A stretch of 64,000 bases of DNA, from assembly GCF_027596085.1 (NCBI RefSeq), contig NC_072460.1:4284512-4348511 (forward strand). Reading direction: 5' to 3'. Numbering within the stretch: position 1 is the first letter of the stretch; each line of letters opens with the position of its first letter. Both the position numbers and the translations under genes were made by a program. Positions 38,352 to 48,480 of this stretch are shown here, one piece after another. The notes below the pieces were generated by a model. That model saw nothing but the letters and a program-made list of their open reading frames with translations. It was not told the DNA's origin and did no database searches. Origin of the DNA: Anoplopoma fimbria. Lineage: Eukaryota; Chordata; Actinopteri; Perciformes; Anoplopomatidae.

Positions 38352-40852
38352 TCTTTGCTCACCTCATGCGAGAGGCCGCCTGCAGATGGCAGTAGCCCAT
38401 TCTCATTGGGCAGACTGTCATTAGGAGAGCTACAGCCAGAGACCGGAGTGCTGCTGCTGCTGGGGGACGAGTCTGGTGAGACACAAGTAGTGTGTGAGTT
38501 TAGATTATGCATCTATATTACATTTGCATTATATTTGCATTACATTTGATCACATCAGTGAATCTTTTCCTAAATCAACCAGAGAAGAATGAAAACCTCT
38601 GTTGCACTCACTTAATGCTTTTCGACTCACTCGTTTATTTGCGCGTGTGTTATAATTACCCAGTGTGTCAGGTACTCGGTGCTTGACAGTGGCCGGCGCG
38701 CTCTCTTTGCGGGTGAGCGGACTCTTGCGGGTGTTTAGGTGTTTCTTCAGCTTGTGTTTCACCTTCAGATTGGGCTCGGACGCTAAAAAATGAAGGCAAC
38801 ATGGGGAAGGTTACTAATATGTAAATGAGTTAACTGCATCCTGTTGCTGATTGTAGTACGACAACCGGGATTCACCCTATTTCCATTTTCCATAGTAGGA
38901 AGCTATTTGAACTGCTTTGTGATAGTAGGAAAATCACATGTGTTGCTGAAGGCCAATGAATGGACATGTGGATAGTATTAGAGTCAGCGGGTATGAATGA
39001 TATAGGCAAACTGACCTTACACATGGACAAAACACATGACAGGCTGTGCTAATGAAAGGGAAATGTATCAGTTTACTCAGTATTATTAAATACTACAATA
39101 GCCTAAAGTAGAGAGTGGGACTAAATGGCTAAATCCACAAACAAATGCTCCACCCTGACTTGTGATTGTGGTGAAAACGTTGGTGGTCAACAATTGAGAT
39201 TTCACATTTGACTAACAAAGTCTTTCAGGATCTTTCACTTAATGATTGTCACTCGATCTTTAATTTATATTTCAATCATTTGCATACTGATTTTTTGTAA
39301 TGATGCCGATTCAGTCCCTGCCTTTGGTTCAAACTGTGACGGTGGATGTCAGATGTTTTACCTGCTCTGCGTAGCGGCGTCCTTTCCGAACCATCAGGAG
39401 AAAGCTGTGACGGAGACGAGACCAGAGTCTGGGAGGACGCACTGGGGTCTGGGCCCAGCTTTCTGGTAAAACACAAACAAGACGTACAACCATTAGGGGA
39501 AATAATCGTATGTAACACATATTACAAAGTTTATTAAAATGACAGATTTTAGAGTTGACACGGAATCAAAGGGTTATTTAAAGAATAATTGGTGAATAGC
39601 ATTTAGACACGTAGTATAATCAATGTGTTCATGATGCATATTAAGTGTTTTGATATTGTCATACTGTCTGTGTGTATTTTGTCTCACCTGTATGCTACAG
39701 GAGCTGCAGTCATAGGGTTGGAGTTGGTTCTTTCCAGCGCTGCCTGTTTCTGCTTCTTAAGAATAACCTCCTGGAGTTTCTGTTTCACCAGAGAACTGGC
39801 CACTGCACCTGTCAATCAATAACACAAGCAACCGTTCAAAAATCTCAAAAGAAGGACTCACCAACTGCTTCATCATAACAAAGCGGAGCAAGGAAAGACC
39901 AAGCCAAAAACACAGAGTGCAGGACATAGTCAGTGACTAAGCAAATACTGTGGAGAGTTTCTGCAAATACATGGAAGCCATGCATGGGGGAGAGTATGGA
40001 TGCATTGGTGTGTGATGCAGGGGAAGGTCACTGGTTTCTTTGAGAGTTTGTTCGCTGATATTGTGTGTGTGTGTGTGTGCGCCTACAGAGGTGACAGGAG
40101 GTGCTCGGAGTGATCAAGTCAATATTGACCCAGTGACTTTATGCGCCCAGACCTAAAGCTAAAATTAACTCCACTGTTTTAGCTTCACTTGTCAGGTTAT
40201 ATTTAGCCCTCGTCTCAAAGCAAACAGCTTTGAAAGAGGAAAAACACTGTTCATTGAAGATGAATATGGTCTCTTACAGGGACTTTCCTCTCTGGCCACA
40301 ATTAGCAAACCAGGGCATAACTACTTTCAACGTTGTGAAAATAGATTTATATAATGATCAGTGAAAATAAAATTACAAAATCTGAACGGAAATTTGTAGC
40401 AACATGTGGGTGTGAATGTGTGTGAATTGACTCACTCTGTTGACTCTTGTCTTTGTGCTTTAGCTGCTGCAACTCCTGTTGTTTCTCGTGGTGCTCCTGC
40501 TCTCGCCTCCTCTGCTCCATGTTAAACTAAACCCGCCCCACAAACAGATTCATATTATACAAATATAAAGCAAATGCTCATGTAAGAAAATATAACGTAC
40601 AATATTGTATTGAAACTTGCACTTGATTTCTATGTTTTATATCCCTTACCCGGATATGCTGGTGCAGTTGCTGTTGGGAGAAGGAGGTACGGGGCTGAGG
40701 GGAGAACGGGGTGAGGAGTAAAGGCGGGTGTAGCGGGGTGAGAAGCGCTGTGTCCGAACCAGGGCGCATCCCCCGCTCTCCCACCCTGAGGTCCATGGGA
40801 AACAAGGCCGCGCACGACACCGGCACTGCCACCGGCACTGCCACCGAGGAGT
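20219..40852 (-). CDS. hdac7: Histone deacetylase 7 (class IIa), 23 coding exons
   Basis: Class IIa HDACs shuttle between nucleus and cytoplasm. They repress MEF2 targets, and phosphorylation-dependent 14-3-3 binding exports them. I rebuilt 23 exons from 40852 down to 20219. All acceptors are AG and donors GT, and every phase closes. The product from ATG 40796-40794 (MDLRVG, as in human HDAC7) is 950 aa; human is 952. In order: Gln-rich helix, MEF2-binding helix (~85-99), 14-3-3 serines S155, S181, S356 and S504, then the deacetylase domain (~530-880). Its ligands are H682/H683, D720, H722, D814 and the class IIa His H856 in place of Tyr. Motifs such as [16 protein letters not shown] identify HDAC7 rather than HDAC4/5/9. 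The 18 codons before ATG in the first exon are open ([16 protein letters not shown]), so a longer N-terminus from an upstream exon is possible. Gene identity is firm; the a/b paralogue is not resolvable. Confidence 0.95.
20625..20725 (+). repeat. 3' end of a LINE-type retroelement (intronic relic)
   Basis: CTGCCATCTTGGCCTCAAAA, AGAGGTTTTAAATCTCAATG and a TAATAAAGGTTAAATAAAAA tail match the 3' end of LINE copies that are very common in teleosts. It is 5'-truncated, lies in the intron between hdac7 exons 22 and 23, and is on the opposite strand to the gene. Confidence 0.6.
22464..24370. other. hdac7 large intron, proximal part, with (CA)n tract
   Basis: Part of the 5.2-kb intron between exons 19 and 20. 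A (CA)n microsatellite occupies 23709-23767 and a (TG)n tract 24287-24315. Around 23470-23610 a GC-richer block (CCCATTAGAGGCTTGTCACT, CCTCACGTCATTGAC) looks non-random. A purine-rich stretch lies at 24180-24360. No exon was found. Confidence 0.5.
24370..24840. promoter_or_regulatory. Candidate intronic enhancer in the large hdac7 intron
   Basis: A ~470-bp high-complexity block without reading frame. It is dense in developmental motif types: TTTATTAATTACAAAG and AATAATTCATAATTCC (homeodomain cores), GATAATTAATTGACAGCTGT (homeodomain, TGACAG and CAGCTG E-box adjacent), and CATGATAATCG. HDAC9 introns in mammals carry TWIST1 enhancers; this intron holds the same position relative to twist3. The call is inference until conservation or activity is tested. 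Confidence 0.35.
24885..25440 (+). repeat. Dispersed repeat family A, longest copy
   Basis: This shares segments with 6865-7115 (same strand) and with the reverse complements at 54.3-54.8 and 58.0-58.6 kb. Shared words include GGCGGCAACCTCCGGTTCTG, AAGCCAATGCAGATGTGTCT, TTATTCCCTCAGTAAACATG and CATTTAGTAAATGATGGTCC. The right part (CCAATGGGTTACG, GTCCACTTCTTACATACAGT) is the mirror of the left ends of the reverse copies. It is non-coding and probably non-autonomous. Confidence 0.7.
25432..25525 (+). repeat. SINE 3' tail fragment
   Basis: GGTTGCATGTCATCCCCTCT, followed by CACATTTCCTGTCATATGTC and CTAATAAAGAGG, matches the 3' tail of tRNA-derived SINEs common in fish. The tRNA-like head is absent. 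It abuts the family A copy. Confidence 0.5.
25526..27696. other. hdac7 large intron, distal part
   Basis: AT-rich intronic sequence up to exon 19. It has poly-A/T runs near 26570-26765 and no exon. A fragment near 26290-26345 (TACAGCTTGCAGGGATTCAG, TTTGCTCAGGAACACTTAAG) resembles part of a fish SINE, but is too short to be sure. Confidence 0.4.
28306..31135. other. hdac7 introns around exons 14-17
   Basis: This contains exons 15 and 16 and otherwise non-coding DNA. The segment 30640-31020 is of high complexity (CATCTGGCTCGGACAATGAA, TCATTAGCTATGACTTGTCA) and may be conserved. A short (CA)n run precedes 28820. The remainder shows nothing. Confidence 0.35.
32225..32465 (-). repeat. Dispersed repeat family B, rearranged copy in intron
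   Basis: The left edge reads GACAGTTCACCCCAAAATCA. The inner part, TTGAGCACCACAAGCAGAGT and GTCAGACATCTCTACGACAA, is the reverse complement of the fragment at 14575-14790. Middle sequence expected for the family is missing, so this copy is deleted. It lies between hdac7 exons 11 and 12. Confidence 0.6.
36556..37176. mobile_element. 621-bp inverted-repeat element in an hdac7 intron
   Basis: About 48 bp at the left (AAAGGGAAAATCCACCACCT onward) is repeated in inverted form at the right (to TGGCAAATTTTCCCTTT), with few mismatches and one offset. TATGTGGATGTT and AATCAGTGTTGATG are the clear inner blocks. Size and structure fit a non-autonomous DNA transposon. On the minus strand it carries an open frame (37089-36766) containing [20 protein letters not shown] and QPPSFEPEY, which may be the 5' end of a once longer transposon gene. 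I do not recognise it with confidence. It lies between exons 7 and 8. Confidence 0.8.
37502..38362. repeat. Intron 6 with long (TG)n tract at the splice donor
   Basis: The intron between exons 6 and 7 is AT-rich. It contains a perfect (TG)n tract of about 48 units (38254-38350) that ends only about 12 bp from the exon 6 donor (GT at 38362-38361). On the transcript it reads (CA)n directly downstream of the 5' splice site. CA repeats there are known binding sites for hnRNP L, so length could influence splicing. Confidence 0.85.
38660..40852 (-). other. hdac7: hdac7 exons 1-5: N-terminal adaptor region
   Basis: Exons: 40650-40852, 40436-40526, 39688-39808, 39362-39462, 38660-38782. They encode [20 protein letters not shown] (Gln/Glu-rich helix), then [20 protein letters not shown], which is the MEF2-binding helix of class IIa HDACs. 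Next come RRASEPNLK across the exon 4/5 junction (S155) and TRKESAP (S181), both 14-3-3 sites at the human numbers. The basic [18 protein letters not shown] between them is the expected nuclear-localisation segment. Phases are 0, 1, 2, 1, 1. Confidence 0.93.
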
Positions 40853-42660
40853 CTGGGAAAAGAGAAAGGGGAAGGGAAGGAGAAGGAGATGAGCGTCAGT
40901 TTGCTTCATCCACACTAAGAACAGTCGATTAACACAACACTCTGTTGGAAACTCCCAAACAATAAGCACATTTTAACAGAGGCAAAATCAACCAGTGTTT
41001 TTTTGGGAGGAAGAAATTACACCAGACTTGAGTTTCATATAACAGATACTTTTTGCCGTTGCAAATATCGGTTAGTTCCGATTCAAACATTCAAGAAAAT
41101 CTGACTATAAATAAGCAGGCTAGACAAACAACTAACTAACTAAAAATATCGTTGTGTTGTTATGGTTATCAATCCAGTCAGAATCATTTAATGTCTGGGT
41201 ACTAATGTTCAAATTGAACTTAAGACAGATTTTTTGCTTTTACAGTCAATTGAGGTGAACAAACATCTGGCTTTAGTTTCCGTAGTGAGCAAACACTACT
41301 GTAACCTGGAAAATGTATTATAATGAGCAAGGAAAATGAATGAATGCAAGCATACACTAGGTTACATGGAGCTAGTGCTTTCTCTCAGTTCATACTCCTA
41401 TGCTTCCACAAAAAAAATGTTATACACTGACAAGTTTAACAAAATGATTTGAACTATGATAACCCGGACAGTGTACTCATAATGATCAAAAAAGTTGAGT
41501 TTTGAATGCTGGACACTTCTCAGCCTCAACGGTCGCCATCTTGGCTATGTAGCGGAAGGGGAGATTCCAGCAAAGGTTTTGGCCGCTCCGGTGAACAACG
41601 TACTATACAATTTAACAATACAAAGTAAGTTCAACTATACTGCTGTTTGATATAAGCCATTAGTATGGTTTATTAGGTTAATTTACCAGTCTGTTATGAT
41701 TTATTACCGCAAACGATAAGGCTGCTAGCGAGCTAAAATCGGAAATCGTAATTTCCCGAGTGTGAGACGACACTGTCGAAATTTTCTCTTAAAGGTTTTT
41801 TTTCATTTATTTTCTCTTAAAGGATTTTCTTTCACTATTTTCTCTTAAATGATTTTATTTCTACAGCTAAAACATTAAAGGGATTTTTGTTAATAGTTTA
41901 TAATAAATGAGTACCTACAAGTGTGCTCACCAGTAACATCTGAGCACCTCATCTTTTAACAAAGATAAAACAATACATTTGTTAGCGTTCAGGGTTGGCA
42001 TTTCCCATGAGTCTTAGCCATTAGTACGCAGTCAAAGCGCCATGGGAGCCGTAGTTTGGAAAGGCTACCACATTATCATTTTGGGGCTTGAATGAGACAG
42101 AATGATGAGGAGATATTTCTGACAAGTTACTTTCCTAAGTTGATACCATCTATCAGCAGAAATGAACGATGATATTTTAACATCAGTCATTCATTCATTC
42201 ATTTTTCCTTGGGAAATTAGTGTTATGTCTACTTCTATAAAAGGACTGTATGGTACAAGATGTATGTTGTGTTAATTATACTTAAAGAACTCACTATATC
42301 CGACCTGAAAGTATTCTACTTAACTACCAAAGTTTATCTGGTGGTCTATTGTAGATGTGAAGAGCGTGTGACTACAAGTTTTGGATCCTAAATCATAAAA
42401 TTGGGTAAAAAGATGAGTTGCATCTGCTCTCAAGCAAACATCCAAACAGCTGCCCCAAGCAGCACACTGAGCCCCAAACTGCTCCAGTGGAAATAATTAC
42501 AAAACAATGATGAACTGACCGACAGCGATGAGATCAACTGCTGATCAAAAGTGTTCAAAAACATGTTCAACTATACACGTCTGTCTAACACCTTAGCTAG
42601 TCTCACACGGTGACAACAAAATAAGTTCTGTCTTTGACATAAACTCACACCATCTCTCAT
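40853..42660. other. Sequence upstream of the first recognised hdac7 exon
   Basis: Probably hdac7 intron, because the first exon begins after an AG acceptor with a split codon. No further coding exon was found. AAGATGGCGACCG (minus strand, around 41535) and the GCCATGGGAGCCGTAGTTTG segment near 42030-42056 resemble pieces of dispersed repeats. Confidence 0.35.
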
Positions 42661-43208
42661 TCTCTCCATCTGTGTGTGTCTCACACACTCACTCACTCAC
42701 ACACTCACACACTCACACACTCACACATTTCCATGCTCTTTGCATGCTGTTGGGGTTATTTGCATTGCATGGCTGAGTCAATGGGAAAGATTGCCTCATC
42801 CGGCGCTAAAAACAGGATCCAGGAAGGGAACAGCTTGGGAAAAGGCTGGGGGTGGTTTCTGTCTGAGACACACATACGCACGCTTATTATGCACACACTC
42901 ACACACTCAAGCATACAGATGCACTTGCAAATGAACAAAAAATGTGCACTGACTCACACACTGACACCGAAACGCAGCTGTTCACAAATACACACATTCA
43001 TATGTGTCCCATCACGCACAAACAAAAGCAACACATGTTCCCCAACACATATATATATACATATTTAGTCATACACGTAAATAAAACCCACACACACATA
43101 CCGTACAGACGTTTACACACATCCGCAGCTGCACACAGAAGACAGGCTTGAGCAAACACCTTTTGCACAAACCTGCCTTGACGCATCCACCAAAACTTTA
43201 AACAAACA

Positions 43209-43253
<45 letters not shown>

Positions 43254-43260
43254 GGTGTGA
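42661..43260. repeat. CA/CACT-rich low-complexity region with (CA)n
   Basis: (CACT)n-type repeats at 42680-42727, scattered CACACA interruptions, then a perfect (CA)n at 43212-43249. Open frames on both strands here consist of His/Thr or Cys/Val repeats and are not genes. Confidence 0.9.
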
Positions 43261-43503
43261 CATCATCTCTGTGCTGCTGCGCCTGGTGCTCAGATGTCAG
43301 GCTGCAGTGTGTGAAGTAAATGTCACTCACAGAGGGGTTTGGCCCGATGCCAACAGCAGCACTGAGAAATGGGTGAAAGGGAATAGAATAGAACAGGAAA
43401 GACGGATGTGTTTTTGGCGTCGTTTCTACTAGTGAATTTGCGTGTTTGCGCGCACAGTGAGCGTGTGAGTTCTTGGGTCTCATTAGCATCACTGTTTGGG
43501 TTA

Positions 43504-43508
<5 letters not shown>

Positions 43509-43598
<90 letters not shown>
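43509..43598. repeat. (TG)n microsatellite
   Basis: A perfect tract of about 45 TG units. It faces the (CA)n tract at 43990-44067 in inverted sense across about 390 bp. Confidence 0.98.
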
Positions 43599-43599
<1 letters not shown>

Positions 43600-43987
43600 T
43601 GTCAGAACTCCTCCATATTAGGAGGTACCAATACAGAGACACAGTCTGAATACCGACTGTGGCTGGAATGACAGAAATCCCTTGGCAAACGCACAAATCC
43701 CAAACAAACACGCACACGCACACGCACACACCAAATTGTGCACACATATTCTCTGCAATGACAGCAAGAAATAACAAAGCTATTATTCTCTGGAAAGGGA
43801 GAGGAGAACATGCTTATACAAGGAAACAAAGGGCGATACAGCACATACTCACACACACAAACACACAGTTGGGAACACCAGTGTCTCTCTTATTCCTTGC
43901 CTCCCATGGGTTATAAATAGCAAAACATACCCTGCTCGAACATAAACCTACACAGGGCCTTTTGTTTCGACAGGGAAACACACAGGG

Positions 43988-43989
<2 letters not shown>

Positions 43990-44067
<78 letters not shown>
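43990..44067. repeat. (CA)n microsatellite
   Basis: A perfect tract of about 39 CA units that ends exactly where the duplicated block (44068-44507) begins. Confidence 0.98.
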
Positions 44068-44070
<3 letters not shown>

Positions 44071-44507
44071 TCCATCCAGATGAGAGGAGATCCTGTTACA
44101 TCTGCCCTAACAACAGGTTATCTGATCCGAGGTCAGTGACAGCCAACTCGGCGATCCGGAGTGCATGTGAGCCGTTCATTAGCGCTAAGCTTTAGAAAAG
44201 ACATTAGGGAGAAAAAGTGCAATTTGATGGGAAAACTTGTGATAGGGGCCAGACTGATATATGGGCCTATTATCAGCCGGTCATATCATCTATGTGCAAG
44301 AAGATGAGCGGTCCTGACAGAGCTACATGTGAAAAACAGAACAGCAAGTCAAAACACATAGCCCCTTAGTCCCCATAGGGTTTGGATTGGGTCAGAATGC
44401 CTTAATGAGCTATGCACCATTTCAAGCTTACATAGTTTAATATGCAATATCCAAAAGGTCTGATTGAATACAGAAAGATCTTTTTGCATCAATGGCTTCA
44501 GATCGTA
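44068..44507 (+). repeat. Segmental duplication block, copy 1 (440 bp)
   Basis: Nearly identical to 60621-61041 in direct orientation, with only a few substitutions over more than 400 bp. Copy 1 holds 20 bases (AACTCGGCGATCCGGAGTGC) where copy 2 has a single G. It is bounded left by (CA)n and right by ACACACACAGATAGAGATAG. The inner sequence is of high complexity and non-coding (ATATGGGCCTATTATCAGCC), resembling a conserved element rather than a transposon. Confidence 0.95.
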
Positions 44508-44534
44508 CACACACACACAGATAGAGATAGAGAT

Positions 44535-44589
<55 letters not shown>
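44508..44589. repeat. (CA)n-(GATAGA)n-(GA)n compound microsatellite
   Basis: A short (CA)n is followed by GATAGA units (about 44519-44541) and a pure (GA)n to 44589. Confidence 0.95.
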
Positions 44590-44591
<2 letters not shown>

Positions 44592-46650
44592 TCACCTCCA
44601 GTTTCCAGTTGTTGGTTTATCATCATATCAAAGTAAATAGGTGCTGGTAAAAGTAACCAGTGCTGGATTAAGAATGGGAGGATGCAAATTGGTTTCCTTG
44701 TTGATGTTATTCTTTGGGTTTGCTGTGGGGAAAAAGACCACTTCTTCACTGTGTTACTGTGACCATTATCACTCAGCATATTCTACTTTATTAAATCCTC
44801 AGTATTACAAAATGCTGAATAACCTGCCTGTGTTGTGGCGAAAGGACATAGGAATGGAATCACTCGGCAATGCAAAGCTCTAGATAAACCACGTTGTTGG
44901 CTCGATATGATGAGTCTATGACTTGCTGGGAAATTATATCAAGTGGCTTTCATTGACTCTCACTTCCACTGTGTACGCCCAGTGACCATTTTATAAAAGA
45001 CATTTCTCTTATTTGCTCACTGCCCACACATCTAAGGAATCTGTAAAAGCATGCAAACAGAGGCAAGTCATTGAATCAACACCAGAAAAAAAGACACGGC
45101 AATATGAAAAGCTTACATACTGCAATGACTGTATCGCTCTATTTATAGTTAAGGACATGTGAGACCTATATTCATCATCAGTGTACAGCACTAATAATCG
45201 CGTGTTGACTCTACAAGGCCCACAACTAACTCTTTGCTTTATCAGGTTAACTGTAAAGCTGCTGCTTTAACTTCTTTAAAAGGCAAGTTTATAAAAACAC
45301 CACTGAGTACATTATGGCTTCGTCATGCACATGAAACCGGGTCCTCCAGTTGAGGAATAATCTCTCTGACCACTCTAAAATAGCTGATAATAACACGGTT
45401 CCCCCGTAGCCAACATGACTTTAAGTCTAGAAACCGTGTCGCGGTTTAGTCTCCGGACCTCTGAGACCACATTTAATCCCTCCGCAGTCTCGCTCCTGGG
45501 TCTCTCCAAGTAATACTAGGCTCTACTGTTTTTAGTTCTCTAAAAGAATGGTATTCCGTTACAGTTCATTACATCTGCGTGCCGTACTCAGAGAGGAGCA
45601 ACAGATTCTGACCTTGTGGTTGTGATTCTGTGTTGATTTTCATTTAAATAGCATGTTTTTCTTGTGTTCGAGAAGAGCCGGAAAGGCATGTACTGGAACA
45701 ACACACAAAGCTTGCGCACACATGTAGAAACATACATTTAAGCACGGCCGAAACAAGCATTTTTCTGGAATTTTCATCAGCTCCATTTTCAAGTTGCAAT
45801 ATGTGTTTAGGTTGAGGTGGAGTATGAAGCTGAGGGAATTCAGAAACTGTTAAAACTTTACAACCATCAACCTTTGCATTCTGTATGTACCTTCTCTAGA
45901 TGTTGTTGTCCGCCAAATTGCATACCCACGAAAGACATAAAATGATAAGTGCACAGGATGTGATGCCTAATGCCAAAGACAAAATTATCATGATTGCTCA
46001 TAGTCTGCTTTACTAAAAACAAGGTTATGCCCACAACTAAGTGCACAGTTTTTACAGAGAGACTGCACAAGAGTTTTTATTGGTCAGTTCTATTTCTGAC
46101 TTTTTGGTTTGTGATTTTGGACAGAACTCTTGAGACTTTGTTATCAAAACCCAAATTGTTGTTTCCCGGCAGGAACCACAAGTGTTGCCAAATCAACCAG
46201 GACTGAAGTCCAGTACAATCAGCTCCTCTGGAAACAACGCACAGTAGAGCTAGGTTTACTTTGTGTAGGAGTGTCAGTGTGTCATTATGGAAATCATCAA
46301 CGACACAAGTGTGATACCGCCCATCTGACAGTTGAGAATGTGCGAATTTATCTGATTTAGGTAGATTAGGTTCTCCGTGTGATTGACGGAGATAGTCTAC
46401 TCCCCTGCCTGACATTTGGTAATCCCTTAGTACAGATTCAATTGTATTTGAAGAGCCCAGTATTACAAGAAATATTTACATATGTACAACATCCAAAGAA
46501 AAAGGAAATAGAAAGAAGAAGAAACCTTAAGGAGATTAATGGACAAAGAGGTTGGGCAGAAGTACAATAGATGCTAAATGGAGATCATAATTAATTCTTC
46601 CCTTTTCTATTCTTTTATTTTTAACTTGTGTCCCACTTAGACTCAGGACT
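44590..46650. other. Non-coding DNA, nothing recognised
   Basis: No exon-like segment with homology that I recognise. Frames near 46077-46415 on both strands are overlapping shadows. Confidence 0.35.
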
Positions 46651-46951
46651 CATCCTACAGGTTAGACAAGGATATACAAAGCTCTCCCTCGCCCTCAATA
46701 AAAACTGAAAAATAATAATAATTAAAATAAAAAAAAAAAAGGTGCAGAGACCGGATTAAAAAGAAAGAGAAAGAAGTCAAAAGACATGAAATAGCAAGGC
46801 CTACTTGTGTTGACCAGGCATCCTACAGGTTAGACAAGGATATACAAAGCTCTTGCCCTCAATAAAAACTGAAAAATAATAATAATTAAAATTAAAAAGG
46901 TGCAGAGACCGGATTAAAAAGAAAGAGAAAGAAGTCAAAAGACATGAAATA
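46651..46951. repeat. Tandem duplication, two ~135-140-bp units
   Basis: Units 46651-46792 and 46819-46951 share CATCCTACAGGTTAGACAAG, GATATACAAAGCTCT, the AATAATAATAATTAAAAT tract and GGTGCAGAGACCGGATTAAA almost without change. The differences are indels in CCCTCG and the poly-A run. The high identity points to a recent event. Confidence 0.9.
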
Positions 46952-48210
46952 CGAGTTGGTCGACAATCTTTAACAACCGGCGGATTAGTCTAGTCACTCG
47001 CTGCACACAGAAGGAGAGCTGACAGCCAGCGCAGTGCCACTCGCGATAGACACTGTACACAGTCAACACCCAGCTGAGCAGACGCCACCACTTTGTGTCT
47101 TGACAGGCGTCCAAATATAGACGCGAAGCCTGCTGTTTTGACTGTGCTGCGTGCGCGACTAAATCACACTACACCTTTAAGAGGAGACAGCTACTTTCAG
47201 TAGATACAGATGTCATTACCCTGGGGTATCTGCGAGGCGGTTATTATAAGTAAAAGACTCAAGGCCCTTTAAATTAAAAAAAAGGTTGGGCTAGTCACTA
47301 GCAGAGTTACTAGATGTCTGAGAAAAAAAATGAAAATCAAGAGAGGAAGGAGAGCGGACGGAAATAGAAGAAACCGTAAGAAAATAAAGAGGGGTAGAGG
47401 ATGGAGTCCGAGACGGGGGGCAGTGTGACACTGCTGAGACGGTCAAGCATTCTCCTCTTGACTCCATCTCTATCACTCCCCTCACACCTTTCTCCTCGAG
47501 CTTGGAGCGGCATGCAGCTGTGTTTTTATAATCCCTTTGTGTGTTGAAAAGGTTATTTGCATAGAATGAGCTGCAGCAGCAACCTGACAAGTCCATTTCT
47601 TTGTGCAGGAGGAACATGCCCTTTTGTAACCTATTAGTGACTGCTGCACATACTTTGAACACCTCGACTAATGTTTTAGTTCTACTAATCAGTGTGTGTG
47701 TATTTGTGTGTGTGTGTGCGTGTGTGACTATTTGCTCCAAAGAATTACTGGTGTAAGTTTACAGCAAGTCTCTCCAGCTCTTTGCCAAAGAAAACAGTTC
47801 CCATTTCATCTTAAGAAAACAAACACAGGGTCAAAGCAGAAGGTTCAAGTCTGGCTTTTCTTAAGCAAGTGAGATCGCATGATGATCTGCAAATAAAAAT
47901 TACACTGCGATGGAATTTATTGGCCTGGATGTCTAATAGTCAGCTCTTGAAGTCAGTTCTTGACAAATTTAGCAACTAACTTTTAGCAAATAAGATATCT
48001 TTCTGTTTTCTGATCAGAAAAGTATCTATCATAACAAAGCATTGATATTATGTTGGTCTTAAACCTGTTTCCAGAGCAGCATACCACTCTGACTGTGTCA
48101 TTTTCATTGAAATTCTTGCACACTATTTCATCGTCAGTGACTTATGAGATGAGATCTCTTTAAACAAACAAACCTAGTTTTGTTGTAAAGCCCGACCCAG
48201 TACAATGATA
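46952..48210. other. Non-coding DNA with a possible conserved block at 47440-47680
   Basis: 47440-47680 is of higher complexity (GGTTATTTGCATAGAATGAG, with an octamer-like ATTTGCAT). Its minus-strand open frame of 149 aa has no domain that I know. 46960-47180 (GGTCGACAATCTTTAACAAC, CGCGACTAAATCACAC) may be an old DNA-transposon piece. Confidence 0.3.
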
Positions 48211-48214
48211 TTAT

Positions 48215-48480
48215 TATTAGGGATACAACTTAAGGATTAATCTGTTCATTAATATTATTTTGCAGAGGCCAAGGTAAAGTCTTGAAATTTCCTGTTTTGT
48301 GCGACCGAGGAAAAGTCTAAAACCCAAAGATGATCAACTTGTAATGATAAAAAAAAAAATTCTCCCATTTGAGAAGCTGAAACTAGCAAATGTTTGAAAT
48401 ATTTTGATTAAACACTCACACAATCATCAACCATCAACATTGTTGAGGATTAAAGCTCTGCTGATCGTCAAATCTATTAA
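48215..48480 (+). repeat. Old cgattaat-type teleost DNA-element relic, copy 1
   Basis: GGGATACAACTTAAGGATTA, ATCTGTTCATTAATATTATT and GAGAAGCTGAAACTAGCAAA follow, in order, a dispersed fish repeat that starts with a GGGCTGCAACTAACGATTA-like end. The same family lies inverted at 62360-62597. It is strongly diverged and non-coding. Confidence 0.55.

Larger units (their letters stand above)
33195..38472 (-). other. hdac7: hdac7 exons 6-11: Ser/Pro-rich regulatory linker
   Basis: Exons: 38363-38472, 37400-37501, 35935-36106, 35136-35341, 34095-34298, 33195-33417. They encode [58 protein letters not shown] (S356, third 14-3-3 site), [20 protein letters not shown] and [13 protein letters not shown] (S504, fourth site). 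A Gly-rich insert [10 protein letters not shown] precedes the fourth site. Each block has a direct counterpart in human HDAC7. Sequence between the blocks is diverged, as is usual for this disordered region. Confidence 0.92.

Noticed and set aside
40646..40969. 107-aa minus frame overlapping hdac7 exon 1
   Set aside because: It is out of frame with the MDLRVG reading and runs through the acceptor at 40853-40854; a shadow of the real exon.
42998..43777. 259-aa minus-strand open frame, longest in the window
   Set aside because: It is made of His/Thr and Val/Cys runs from CA/TG microsatellites, which keep all frames open.
47291..47740. 149-aa minus-strand open frame
   Set aside because: No recognisable domain, starts in CA repeats, no matching exon structure.
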